A stretch of 64,000 nt of DNA from Alphaproteobacteria bacterium (GTDB taxonomy: Bacteria > Myxococcota_A > UBA796 > GCA-2862545). Positions 1 to 7,810 of the stretch are shown here, piece by piece (position 1 is the first letter of the stretch; each line of letters opens with the position of its first letter). Made by a program: the position numbers and the translations under genes. The notes beneath the pieces were generated by a model that had not been told where the DNA came from, did not search any database, and saw only the letters and a program-made list of their open reading frames with translations. Location of the stretch: contig JACKEQ010000007.1 of the NCBI GenBank assembly GCA_020632885.1, positions 124,001-188,000 of the forward strand, given 5' to 3'.

Positions 1-53
1 AGCGGTCAGCTCCAGCGGAGCAACGGCACCGCCGGCAATCAGCTGCAATCAGC

Positions 54-467
54 TCAGTCTTCGAGGGACGAGCGCAGCGCCTTGAGCGCGCTCTTCCACT
101 CCTTGTCGAAGCGCGCGAACACCTCCTCCTCGTCGAGGAAGGCGCCCGAGTGCACCACGCTCACGCGGGTCTCCTCGCCATCGCGGGCGAGCTGGAACTT
201 CACGCGGGAACCCGCAGTGGGGCCGGGGCTACCTGGATCCCACTTGATCTCGAGCTTCCGGGTGGGCCGCGCCTCGATGAAGGTGCCGCGCTCCTCCAGG
301 GGGTTTCCCTCGTCGTCTTCGCTCGTGAGCACGAGACGACCGCCCTGCGAGGCGTCCACGCGGGCCTCGTCGGCCCACCAGGAGGAGAGCCCCTCGGCGG
401 TGGTGAGCTGCTTCCAGACGGCGCGGGGCGAGGCCGCGATGTTGATCTGCTGACGGACGGATGGCAT
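54..467 (-). CDS. SRPBCC (AHSA1/START-like) domain protein
   Basis: A single-domain protein of 137 residues with the AHSA1 pattern: an N-terminal strand, then PRAVWKQLTTAEGLSSWW, a central GTFIE strand and a C-terminal helix. The family forms a hydrophobic cavity for a small ligand or acts as an Hsp90 co-chaperone-like fold; the ligand here is unknown. An in-frame ATG exists 12 bases upstream at 479, but it lies inside a TTATGG promoter-like element. The ATG at 467 sits exactly 8 nt after that element and has no Shine-Dalgarno, so I prefer 467 and a leaderless transcript. Family call is firm, specific role unknown. Confidence 0.8.
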   Translation of the reverse strand: MPSVRQQINIAASPRAVWKQLTTAEGLSSWWADEARVDASQGGRLVLTSEDDEGNPLEERGTFIEARPTRKLEIKWDPGSPGPTAGSRVKFQLARDGEETRVSVVHSGAFLDEEEVFARFDKEWKSALKALRSSLED

Positions 468-475
468 GCGGCGCG

Positions 476-481
476 CCATAA
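476..481 (-). promoter_or_regulatory. Promoter-like -10 element TTATGG, leaderless arrangement
   Basis: On the minus strand the hexamer TTATGG is followed by 8 nt and then the ATG at 467. The same 8-nt spacing recurs before three other genes without ribosome-binding sites (accC, surE and the gene at 20628). No convincing -35 is visible. The promoter role is inferred from this recurrence. Confidence 0.45.
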
Positions 482-509
482 CACGGGTGTGGGCGCAGGG
501 TACCCCCGG

Positions 510-971
510 TCAGCGACGTCTGAGCACCACCGACCACCCGAGCGGATCGACCGTCACGGCCTCCTCCACGTCCATGAGCACGAGCGCCGCCCACCCCACG
601 GCCGCGGGCGGACGGCACACCACCTCCTCGAAGGGGAGCTCGCGACCACACGTGCACGGCGTGAGCCCGAACGGCTCGAACGCGCGCGCCAGCCCCGCCC
701 CGCAGTGGGAGCACGTGACGTGGAAACCACCGACCTGGTTGCCGTACAGCACGCGCGTCCCCGGCCGATCGAGCCGATGGGAGGAACAGCGCACGTGGAG
801 CGGGTCGTCTCCGCGGGCCCGACGCGCAGCGCGCGCCTCCACGGCGGCGTCGGCGGCGGGTCCGACCTCCGGGGGCACGAGGAACAGGTCGAGGTGAGCA
901 GTGGGGCGAGCCAGCAGGGCCTCCGGGCGGAAGATACAATGTAGACGGGGACAGGAATCGAGGTTGGCCAC
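510..971 (-). CDS. Hypothetical protein with zinc-ribbon-like cysteines
   Basis: An open frame of about 153 residues, read divergently from the TonB gene. The middle carries CSHCG and, about 17 residues on, CTCG, a spacing typical of a zinc ribbon. Two more cysteines lie near the N-terminus (SCPRLHC). No catalytic domain is recognisable. The start is uncertain: GTG at 971 would overlap the TTG proposed for the divergent TonB gene by 8 bases, and shorter CTG or GTG starts are possible. The cysteine pairs and high-GC third positions support a real gene; function unknown. Confidence 0.5.
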   Translation of the reverse strand: MANLDSCPRLHCIFRPEALLARPTAHLDLFLVPPEVGPAADAAVEARAARRARGDDPLHVRCSSHRLDRPGTRVLYGNQVGGFHVTCSHCGAGLARAFEPFGLTPCTCGRELPFEEVVCRPPAAVGWAALVLMDVEEAVTVDPLGWSVVLRRR

Positions 972-1485
972 ACACGCACTCGACCGCGCCGAGTTCAGAC
1001 GCCTGCGCACGCGCGACAGGATCGCCTGGGGCGTGCTCGCGAGCGGCTGGCTCCACCTCGTGATCGCCGTGGCGGTGGGGCAGCTCCGGCTGCCGGCCCT
1101 CCCCGACCTCCCCGATAGCGAGCCCATCCGGGTCGCGCTCGTGCAGATCCCACCCCCAGCACCCCCGCCAGACCCCGAGCCGGTCCCCGAGGTCTCCCCC
1201 ACCCCACGGATCACCGCCCCCGTCGCCGCCGCCCCCGTGGCGCCTGCCGTGGTCCAGGAGCGCATCGCGGCACCACCGCCGTCACCGCATCGCGGACGTC
1301 CGCTCACCCGCGCCGAGCGGCGGCGGATGGCGGCCCCCGTCGACCCCGTGGCGTCCCTGCAGCGCTCGATGGGCTGGAGCGTCGAGAGCCGCGCCGGGGC
1401 CCGCGGAGGCAGCCTCCCGGTCGCGCCCGGGGCCCCGCCTCCCGGCAGACCTGCCGGACGCGATGGATCCGGGCCCGCTGCGTGA
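964..1485 (+). CDS. tonB: TonB energy transducer, N-terminal part (apparently frameshifted)
   Basis: The protein starts with a short basic segment and one membrane helix (IAWGVLASGWLHLVIAVAVG). A long Pro-rich linker with PPPAPPPDPEPVPE follows, as in TonB proteins, which pass proton-motive force from ExbB/ExbD to outer-membrane receptors. It lacks the C-terminal TonB domain. That domain is encoded immediately downstream in the +1 frame (1463-1774), so the two pieces look like one gene broken by an indel between about 1380 and 1463. The start is taken as TTG at 964, preceded by AGGAA; an upstream in-frame ATG at 901 would run far into the divergent gene. No exbB or exbD is in the window. Confidence 0.6.
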   Translation: MATHALDRAEFRRLRTRDRIAWGVLASGWLHLVIAVAVGQLRLPALPDLPDSEPIRVALVQIPPPAPPPDPEPVPEVSPTPRITAPVAAAPVAPAVVQERIAAPPPSPHRGRPLTRAERRRMAAPVDPVASLQRSMGWSVESRAGARGGSLPVAPGAPPPGRPAGRDGSGPAA

Positions 1486-1774
1486 CTACATCGCGAGTAT
1501 CGAGCAGATCCTGGCGGCACGGTGGGAGCAGTCCGAGCTCTCCATCCGCCAGCGGGCCATGGGGGTGCAGGGCTACGTGAAGGTCGCCTACGTCATCGAC
1601 GCCAACGGCAGGGTGCGCGACCTCCGGGTCGAGCGGTCGTCCGGCGTGGCCGACCTCGACCTCCTGGCGCTCCACACCGTCCCGGCGCGCTTCCCGCGGC
1701 TGCCGGCCGGCGAGGCGTCCCTCGTGCACCGCGTCACCCTCACCTACGACAACCCGCTCCTGGGGCGTCGGTGA
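1463..1774 (+). CDS. TonB C-terminal domain fragment
   Basis: The 103 residues are a TonB C-terminal domain: GYVKVAYVIDANGRVRDLRV, a central ASGVADLD-like turn region and a final VTLTYDNP strand. This domain normally binds the TonB box of outer-membrane receptors from the periplasm. Alone it has no signal or membrane anchor and would stay in the cytoplasm, which argues that it is the 3' part of the preceding tonB gene. In its own frame the sequence stays open upstream of the ATG at 1463 (reading LPADLPDAM), as expected if the frames were once joined. It overlaps the N-terminal piece by 23 bases. Confidence 0.6.
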   Translation: MDPGPLRDYIASIEQILAARWEQSELSIRQRAMGVQGYVKVAYVIDANGRVRDLRVERSSGVADLDLLALHTVPARFPRLPAGEASLVHRVTLTYDNPLLGRR

Positions 1775-2808
1775 GTCGGCGTCCGAGCTGGAAGCGCCGG
1801 GGGTCGGGCGTCGACCGCCTGGTGCTCGCGTTGCTGCCGGCCCTCGTGCTCGACGGGCTCCTCGTGGCCGGCCTGGTCGCGATGCTCGACGGCATGGTGG
1901 ACGACGACGCCCCCGACCGTCCGCGGCCCGTGCGGCTCGTGCTCATCGAGAAGCCTCCGGAGCCCGAGAAGGAGGAGGAGGAGGAAGAGGAGGAGCCCGA
2001 GCTCGACGGGCAGATCGTGGAGGTGGCGCCCCCGCTCGAGGAGGAGAAGCCCAAGGAGTCCGACTACCTCGCGGAGCACGACCAGGTGGTCGAGGAGGAG
2101 ACCAAGGTCGAGAAGGTCACCGTGAATCCCGAGCTGCTCGCGAAGACGCACTCCGAGGAGCAGCAGGTCCAGACCGAGGACCTGATCGACCTCAACGTCA
2201 TGGAGGAGTCCACGGGAGCCCGCGTGGGGAACGACCGGTTCGATCCCGACCGGGACGGCGCCCTGGCGTCCCTGCCCTCCCCGTGGGCCGTCACGAACAA
2301 GGACGGCCTCCAGAAGCCCACCATCGCGAGCCACGCGAACGCCGCCCTCGCTGGGAGCGTGCAGAACGACCTGATCGACGAGCGGTCGTCCGACGAGCTC
2401 AACCTCAACACCAAGAAGTACCTGTACGCGGGCTACATCAACCGCATCCGGCGCGTGGTGAACTTCTACTGGAACCAGGAGCTCGACAACCTGCCGAGCT
2501 CCGTGCGCTTCTCCAAGAACCGCTACACCACCGTGGTGAACGTGGTCCTCGACGCGGACGGTGCGCTCGAGATCATCGAGGTCACCACGCCGAGCGGCAG
2601 CGAGCCCCTCGACGAAGCCGTGGTGAGCGCGTTCAAGCTCGGCAGCCCGTTCCCCCACCCTCCCGAGGGTCTCGTGGAGAAGGACGGCCGCGTCTACCTG
2701 CCGGACTTCGGGTTCGACGTGAACCTCGGTGTCGCACAGAACCGCTACCAGGGCATCGATCCGCGCGCCGGGGTGAAGTTCCCCGGCATCCTGAAGTCAC
2801 CCCGGTAG
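1771..2808 (+). CDS. TonB-family protein with Glu-rich linker
   Basis: A 345-residue protein with one N-terminal membrane helix (LVLALLPALVLDGLLVAGLVA). Then comes a strongly acidic, Pro/Glu-rich periplasmic linker containing a run of eight glutamates, and a C-terminal TonB-like domain (YINRIRRVVNFYWNQ, VVNVVLDADGALEIIEV). Envelope-spanning energy transduction is inferred from this architecture. The start is GTG at 1771, which shares GTGA with the stop of the upstream tonB fragment, so the two are probably translated together. Its 3' end overlaps the convergent tatC by 12 bases. The receptor or partner is unknown. Confidence 0.75.
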   Translation: MSRRPSWKRRGSGVDRLVLALLPALVLDGLLVAGLVAMLDGMVDDDAPDRPRPVRLVLIEKPPEPEKEEEEEEEEPELDGQIVEVAPPLEEEKPKESDYLAEHDQVVEEETKVEKVTVNPELLAKTHSEEQQVQTEDLIDLNVMEESTGARVGNDRFDPDRDGALASLPSPWAVTNKDGLQKPTIASHANAALAGSVQNDLIDERSSDELNLNTKKYLYAGYINRIRRVVNFYWNQELDNLPSSVRFSKNRYTTVVNVVLDADGALEIIEVTTPSGSEPLDEAVVSAFKLGSPFPHPPEGLVEKDGRVYLPDFGFDVNLGVAQNRYQGIDPRAGVKFPGILKSPR

Positions 2809-3597
2809 CCGTTCCTTCGTGGACGACATCCACGCCACACCGATCCCGAGCCCGTAGAGCACGATGAGCGGGATGGCGAGGGCGGTCTGCGTGACGGGGT
2901 CGGGGGGCGTGAGGAGCGCTGCGACGATGAAGATCACGACGACGGCGTAGCGGAAGCCCGTGAGCATGTCCCGATGGTCGATGAGCCCGAGCCTGGCGAG
3001 GAACCACACCACGACGGGGAGCTGGAAGCAGGTGCCGAAGGCCAGCATCATCGTCGCGATGCCCGACAGGTAGCCGCGGATCGAGAGGTTCGTCGCGAGG
3101 TTGGGGATGATCGTGAAGAACATCGGCATCGCGAACGGCAGGAGCACGTAGAAGCAGAAGGCCGCGCCCATCGCGAACAGGACGGTGGACCCGAAGGTGA
3201 GCGGGTAGACCATGCGCCGCTCGGACTTCAGCAGACCCGGCGCGATGAACTGCCAGAGCTGGAACGCGATGACGGGCATCGCGAACATCATCCCGGCCAG
3301 GAACGCGGTCCAGAGCCACGTGTACATCGCCTCGAACGGGCTGCTCACGATGCCGAGCTCGCAGACGAACCTGGCCCCCTCCTTCAGGTAGCCCGCCTCG
3401 CGGAGCTGCCTCTCGGCCTCGATGCAGCCCTCGTCGAACGGCCGGCGCAGCTCGACGATGAGGTCCTGCACGAAGACGATGGACACCACCATGCCCAGCG
3501 CGAGCCCGATGGCCGAGCGCACCAGGCGGTCGCGGAGCTCCTTCAGGTGGTCGAGCAGCGGCATGCGGCTCGCTTCGAGCTCGTCCTGCTCGCTCAT
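2797..3597 (-). CDS. tatC: Sec-independent (twin-arginine) translocase TatC
   Basis: A 266-residue integral membrane protein with the TatC hallmarks: N-terminal MPLLDHLKELRDRL, the conserved FxxP-type segment, six predicted membrane spans and a hydrophobic C-terminal region. TatC is the receptor for folded precursors with twin-arginine signals in the inner membrane. The ATG at 3597 overlaps the stop of the upstream tatB-like gene as ATGA, so the two form an operon. Length is normal for the family. Confidence 0.95.
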   Translation of the reverse strand: MSEQDELEASRMPLLDHLKELRDRLVRSAIGLALGMVVSIVFVQDLIVELRRPFDEGCIEAERQLREAGYLKEGARFVCELGIVSSPFEAMYTWLWTAFLAGMMFAMPVIAFQLWQFIAPGLLKSERRMVYPLTFGSTVLFAMGAAFCFYVLLPFAMPMFFTIIPNLATNLSIRGYLSGIATMMLAFGTCFQLPVVVWFLARLGLIDHRDMLTGFRYAVVVIFIVAALLTPPDPVTQTALAIPLIVLYGLGIGVAWMSSTKERLPG

Positions 3598-3965
3598 TCC
3601 GGGGTCTCGGTGGCGACCTCGACGGGGACCTGGCGGGCCGGCGGGAGCTGCTCCTCGAACGGGACCGCAGCGGCCTCGTCCGGGGGCTCCAGGCCCGCCG
3701 CACGGGCCTCGATGGCGGCCTGAAGGGCGGCGTCGCGCTCTTCACGCAGGCGCTGGCGCTCGTCCTTGAGCTTGCGGTAGCGCTCCTCGGCGTCCTGACG
3801 GTCGGCCTCGAGCACGAAGGCACGGCGCATGTCGTCGGCAGCGCGCCGGACCTGGCCGTATGTGCGCCCGGCCCAGCGGAGGGCGTGCGGGAGACGCTCG
3901 GGCCCCACGAAGACCACCAGCACGACTGCGATGACGAGGATCTCGCCCACACCGAGCGACAGCAT
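3594..3965 (-). CDS. tatB: TatA/TatB-type translocase subunit
   Basis: A 123-residue protein with an N-terminal membrane helix (GVGEILVIAVVLVVFVGPERLP), an amphipathic helix and a long charged coiled-coil-like C-terminus (KLKDERQRLREERDAA). The GPERLP hinge and the long tail favour TatB over TatA. It forms the substrate-receptor complex with TatC, which follows with an ATGA overlap. Upstream on the minus strand a TTAGGG element lies 20 nt before the ATG, with GGAGG between them. No separate tatA is seen in the window. Confidence 0.9.
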   Translation of the reverse strand: MLSLGVGEILVIAVVLVVFVGPERLPHALRWAGRTYGQVRRAADDMRRAFVLEADRQDAEERYRKLKDERQRLREERDAALQAAIEARAAGLEPPDEAAAVPFEEQLPPARQVPVEVATETPE

Positions 3966-4046
3966 CCGCGCACCTCCGGCGTCGGCCCTAACCGTTCTCC
4001 GTGGCCCTGCGTGTTACCTTCCCGGTCCCTTCATCGGAGGCTCCCC

Positions 4047-4640
4047 ATGCTCCTGCTCGCCACCACAGCATTCGCGCTCGACTGCGCCAACCTGCCCTTC
4101 GACACGGACGCCTGCCCGCTCGTCAACGCGGCAGCGGAACGCGTGAACAGCGCCGCCGGTGAGGTCGTGATCAGCGACGGCGCGAGCGCTGCGCGCCTGA
4201 ACACACACACGATCCATGCTCGCTTCGTGGAGATCCTCGATGCCCTGGACTCGCGGGCTGCGTGGACGCCGGATTCTACGTGGATGGCGTCGTACGCTGG
4301 CAGCACCCTGACGGGACAATGGTCGACCCCGACGGGCACGGCGAGCGGGGACATGGACGGCTTCATCGACATGCCCGGTCGCACGTTCTACGTCACCTAC
4401 GACAGCGCGATCGACCCCCTCGGGGGCGGCGTGTACGGCAACCACTACGCCGAGTTCAACACGGCGGGTCGTCTGCTCACCCAGTACGACGTGCCCGAGA
4501 AGTTCGTCGCCGGCATCTGGATGCGCACCCGGGGTCGCAACGGCGTGTTCCTCTCCATCGAAGGTGGCTTCTGTCCGAACTCCGCCGAGGACGACATGCA
4601 GCCCTGGTTCGTCGGCGACAGCGGCGGCGTCGTCCTCTGA
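4047..4640 (+). CDS. Exported hypothetical protein
   Basis: A 197-residue protein beginning MLLLATTAFALD, which looks like a very short uncharged signal sequence with AFA before the cleavage point. The rest is rich in Gly, Thr and Tyr, with FVEILDALDSRAAW and a C-terminal Cys. No domain was recognised. The ATG at 4047 has GGAGG 7 bases upstream (4036-4040). A GTG at 4011 in the same frame would give a longer, Arg-containing leader but overlaps a TTACCT promoter-like element, so 4047 is preferred. It ends 16 bases before the amidotransferase gene and may be cotranscribed with it. Confidence 0.65.
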   Translation: MLLLATTAFALDCANLPFDTDACPLVNAAAERVNSAAGEVVISDGASAARLNTHTIHARFVEILDALDSRAAWTPDSTWMASYAGSTLTGQWSTPTGTASGDMDGFIDMPGRTFYVTYDSAIDPLGGGVYGNHYAEFNTAGRLLTQYDVPEKFVAGIWMRTRGRNGVFLSIEGGFCPNSAEDDMQPWFVGDSGGVVL

Positions 4641-4656
4641 GGTCGGGAGACCCCCC

Positions 4657-5571
4657 GTGTGCAGGCTCTTCGGATTCCGTAGCGCTGTCCCGAGCAAGGC
4701 CCACCGGTCGCTGGTCGTCGCCGAGAACGCCCTCGGCGCCCAGAGCCACCTCCACCCGGACGGGTGGGGGATCGGCTGGTTCGAGGACGAGGAGGCGTAC
4801 GTCATCAAGTCCGCGAACGCGGCCCATGCGTGCGACCGCTTCCGGAAGGCCAGCACGGTGCTCACGTCCCACACGTTCCTCGTGCACGTGCGACGGGCCA
4901 CCGTGGGCGTCACCGACCACCTGAACGCCCATCCGTTCCGGCACGGTCGCTGGCTGTTCGCGCACAACGGCACGCTGTTCGACTTCCCCACCGTCGCCCC
5001 CTGGCTGGCGAGCCAGACGCTCGAGCGCTTCCAGCCACTCATCCTCGGCGAGACGGACTCCGAGCGGCTCTTCTACTTCATCCTCTCGCGGCTCGTGGAG
5101 GCCGGAGGCAGCCGTACGGGACGAGACCCCACGGCAGCGGGGCTGGTCGCCGGGGTCGTGCGTCAGGCGCTCCTCGACCTCGACGCTGCATGCCTGGAGC
5201 TCGGCGCCCGCCGGCCCATCGTGAACGTCCTGCTCACCGACGGGCGCGTGTTCATCGCGCACCGCGCGGGGATGCCGCTGCACATGGCCACCCAGAAGGC
5301 GTTCTGCGCGGACTTCGACACGTGCCCCGAGCCGAGCAAGGTGTGCATGTTGCTCGCGCGGCCCGCGAACACGAAGGTCAACCACCTCCTCGTCGCCAGC
5401 GAGCCCATCGCCGCCGAGGAGAACCGCTGGGAGACCGTGGAGGACGGCACCACGCTTGCCCTCGACGAGCGCTTCTTCCTCCGGATCACGCCGCCCACAG
5501 CGGGCTGGACGCAGCCCGAGCTCCCCGAGGAGTACCGCGCGAAGGCGGCCCCCACCTGCCGGCCCGCCTGA
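4657..5571 (+). CDS. Class II glutamine amidotransferase (YafJ/EgtC-like)
   Basis: A 304-residue Ntn-hydrolase. The GTG start is followed directly by Cys2 (MCRLFGFRS), the catalytic nucleophile exposed when Met is removed. PDGWGIGWF, HVRRAT, FAHNG and ETDSERLFY are the substrate and oxyanion motifs of the GATase_4/DUF3412-type families. Such enzymes hydrolyse glutamine or related gamma-glutamyl amides; EgtC acts in ergothioneine synthesis, but no other egt gene is present, so the substrate is unknown. The C-terminal 60 residues vary in the family. Confidence 0.85.
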   Translation: MCRLFGFRSAVPSKAHRSLVVAENALGAQSHLHPDGWGIGWFEDEEAYVIKSANAAHACDRFRKASTVLTSHTFLVHVRRATVGVTDHLNAHPFRHGRWLFAHNGTLFDFPTVAPWLASQTLERFQPLILGETDSERLFYFILSRLVEAGGSRTGRDPTAAGLVAGVVRQALLDLDAACLELGARRPIVNVLLTDGRVFIAHRAGMPLHMATQKAFCADFDTCPEPSKVCMLLARPANTKVNHLLVASEPIAAEENRWETVEDGTTLALDERFFLRITPPTAGWTQPELPEEYRAKAAPTCRPA

Positions 5572-5577
5572 CTGTCC

Positions 5578-6427
5578 TCAGCGCGGCCAGGACGCGCAGA
5601 GGCCGTTCACGCAGGCACGCACGCGCTCGCCGTCGTAGGACGGATGGGCGTTCGACGTCCAGCCCTCGCCCCAGGAAGCCTCGAGCCCGACGACCGGCAC
5701 GCCGTCCACGGTCCAGCCGAGGACGTAGAGCAGCTCGTAGCCCTCGGAGGCGGACGCCTCGACGGGCCGGAGCTCGATGGCCACGATGTCGGCGGGGTCG
5801 ACGACCCGCAGCGGGATGGCGACGTTCAGGTCGCCCTCCAGGGTCACCGTGTGCGTACCCGCGTCCCAGGCGCAGAGGTCGAAGGCGTACGGCGCCTCGT
5901 CGTCGTACCAGGCCCAGAGGTCCACCCCACCGTCCGAGCTGGCCCAGAGGTCCGCGTACACGCCCGCGACGGGCTCTCCGTCGGCTATCAGGCCCACCGG
6001 AGACACCTGCATGCAGGAGGACGTCGCGAACGCCATGCCCGGGAGGGCGACGTCGGGGAGGCGTCTGCCACGCGAAGTGCGCTCCGAGCATGTGCCCGAC
6101 GGGCTCGACGACCTCGATGGACGCGGTGGCCAGGACGTCTCCGCCGGGTCCGACCGCCTGGATGTCGACGGTGCCCGTGCCCTCGAGGTCGACCGTGGCC
6201 CGGGTGCCGAACACGCGGTCGACGCTCACGGGCTCACCTTCGAACCGGAGGGTCGGGTACACGAAGCCCCCCGAGACCGTCGCACGGACGGGGATCTGGC
6301 TGCCCGACGCCCAGAGCCCGTCCACCGACCCACCCTCCGCGAGCGAGAGCTCCACCTCGGCCTCGGGGAGGTAGGCGCAGGCCGGGAGGACGAAGGACAG
6401 GACGGCGAGCGCGAGCAGACGGGACAT
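5578..6427 (-). pseudogene. Lipoprotein paralogue broken by a frameshift
   Basis: The gene begins at ATG 6427 with AGGAGG just upstream and a lipoprotein signal ending LPAC. The N-terminal half (about 120 residues, to GAHFAWQ) reads in one frame; the C-terminal half (6036 down to 5578) reads in another. Comparison with the neighbouring paralogue (6457-7269) shows both halves belong to one protein: VEPVGHMLG against VEPSGHTLG in one frame, then ALPGMAFA against VMPGMVFA in the other. The break lies near 6040-6080. A genuine pseudogene or a base-calling indel are both possible. Function unknown; the mature protein would be periplasmic or outer-membrane anchored. Confidence 0.65.
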
Positions 6428-6456
6428 GGACGGCCTCCTGCCCCTCCATGTGCGCA

Positions 6457-7269
6457 TCACGCCGAACGGATCACCGGGCGGACCACGTCGCGCAGAGGTC
6501 CCCCACGCAGGCACGCGCGTCGCCCGGTCCCGCGTCGTGCGTGGCCGTGGTACCACCCGTCGTCGTCCCACACGGCCTCCAGGCCCAGCACGGGGACCCC
6601 GTCGGAGGTCCACCCGACCACGTGGAGGAGGTCCCCACCGTCCTGATCTACGGACGCGATCTGGATCCGCACCACGTCCGCCACGTCGACGGCCTCGAGC
6701 ACGATCTGGGCCTCCAGGTCCCCGTGGACCGCCACCGTGTACGCCCCCGCCTCGTACACGCAGACGCCGAGCAGGTCGTCTTGCCGGTCGACGAGGCCCA
6801 CGGCCGGGTTCTCCGCCCAGATGCTGGGGTACACGGCGGACAGCGGCCGGTCGGAGCTGTCGAGGGGGACCGGGACGACCCGGACGCACGCCTGATTCGC
6901 GAAGACCATGCCGGGCATCACCAGGCCCACGCCGCCGACCCAGAGCCCCAGCGTGTGGCCCGAGGGCTCCACCACCTCGATGGACGCTGCGTCCAGGACC
7001 TCACCGCCCCGTCCGGTCGCGAGGACGTCGAAGCGACCGGTCCCCTCGAGGTCGAAGGCCGCATGGGTGCTGACCACGCGGCGCAGCTCGACCCCCTCAC
7101 GCAGGATCTCCAGGGTGGGGTAAACCACACCTTCGTCCACGGTCGTGCGCACCGGGAGCACGCTCCCGGACGCCCAGCGGCCCTCGATGGGGCCTCCGCC
7201 CTGGAGCTGCAGGGTGACCTCTCCGTGCGGGAACACGGCGCACGAGACGAGGAGCAGAACAGCGAGCAT
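6457..7269 (-). CDS. Predicted lipoprotein, frameshifted near its 3' end
   Basis: ATG at 7269 follows AGGAGG and starts a very short lipoprotein signal, MLAVLLLVSC. The protein is a paralogue of the one encoded at 5578-6427; shared blocks include SIEVVEP and GWTSDGVPV. As read to 6457 the last about 28 residues (ARRGTGRRACLRGG onward) do not match the paralogue. In an adjacent frame the same bases give RACVGDLCATWSAR and a stop at 6471, matching RACVNGLCASWPR of the paralogue. An indel at about 6530-6560 is therefore likely, and the true end is probably 6471. Function unknown. Confidence 0.65.
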   Translation of the reverse strand: MLAVLLLVSCAVFPHGEVTLQLQGGGPIEGRWASGSVLPVRTTVDEGVVYPTLEILREGVELRRVVSTHAAFDLEGTGRFDVLATGRGGEVLDAASIEVVEPSGHTLGLWVGGVGLVMPGMVFANQACVRVVPVPLDSSDRPLSAVYPSIWAENPAVGLVDRQDDLLGVCVYEAGAYTVAVHGDLEAQIVLEAVDVADVVRIQIASVDQDGGDLLHVVGWTSDGVPVLGLEAVWDDDGWYHGHARRGTGRRACLRGGPLRDVVRPVIRSA

Positions 7270-7309
7270 CGGACCTCCTGGCCCTGATGCCCGCCGTCGC
7301 GTCCGAGCT

Positions 7310-7810
7310 TCAGTCGGCGGCGTCGATGTGAGCGAGGATCGCGCTGGCCTCGAGGGCCTGACCGACAGCCACGTCGATGGACGCCACGACACCGTCCACC
7401 GGCGCCTTGAACTCGTTCTCCATCTTCATGGCCTCGACCACGACGATGACGTCGCCAGCCTTCACGGCCTGCCCGACCTTCGCTGGGATGCGCACCACGA
7501 CACCCGGCATCGGGGTGGCGACGACGCCCTCCCCTGCCCCGCCGGCGAGGTCCGCGCGCACCTTCCGGGGGTCGACCACCTCCGCTGAGAACGCGTGCCC
7601 GTCGGCCTGCACGGAGACCCGGTCGCCCGCGCTGTGCACGCCCACGGCCCGCTGCCGCCCGTCCAGGACGAGCAGGAGCTCGCCAGGCTGCGCGAATCGC
7701 CCGGCCACGACGCGCCAGTCGCCGCCCACCTCGCGCACGCGCCAGCCGCCGTCCGTGGCCTCCACCTCGAGCTGGACCTCGCGGCCCTCCAGGCGGACGT
7801 CGTAGATCAT
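7310..7810 (-). CDS. Biotin carboxyl carrier protein
   Basis: A 166-residue protein whose C-terminal 70 residues form a biotinyl domain with the biotinylation motif EAMKMEN, the lysine being the attachment site. The N-terminal half resembles the carrier domain of acyl-CoA carboxylases (IYDVRLEGREVQLEV). The ATG at 7810 overlaps the stop of the upstream biotin carboxylase as ATGA; an ATG two codons earlier (7816) is also possible. The carrier shuttles carboxybiotin to a carboxyltransferase that is not in this window. The acyl-CoA substrate therefore cannot be told. Confidence 0.88.
   Translation of the reverse strand: MIYDVRLEGREVQLEVEATDGGWRVREVGGDWRVVAGRFAQPGELLLVLDGRQRAVGVHSAGDRVSVQADGHAFSAEVVDPRKVRADLAGGAGEGVVATPMPGVVVRIPAKVGQAVKAGDVIVVVEAMKMENEFKAPVDGVVASIDVAVGQALEASAILAHIDAAD

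Noticed and set aside
468..479. Upstream ATG at 479 as start of the SRPBCC gene
   Set aside because: It lies within the TTATGG element whose spacing to the ATG at 467 matches other leaderless genes; the extra four residues (MARR) are not part of the family fold.
4011..4046. GTG at 4011 as start of the exported protein at 4047
   Set aside because: It would place the start inside a TTACCT promoter-like element and ignore the GGAGG positioned for the ATG at 4047, although the longer leader cannot be fully excluded.
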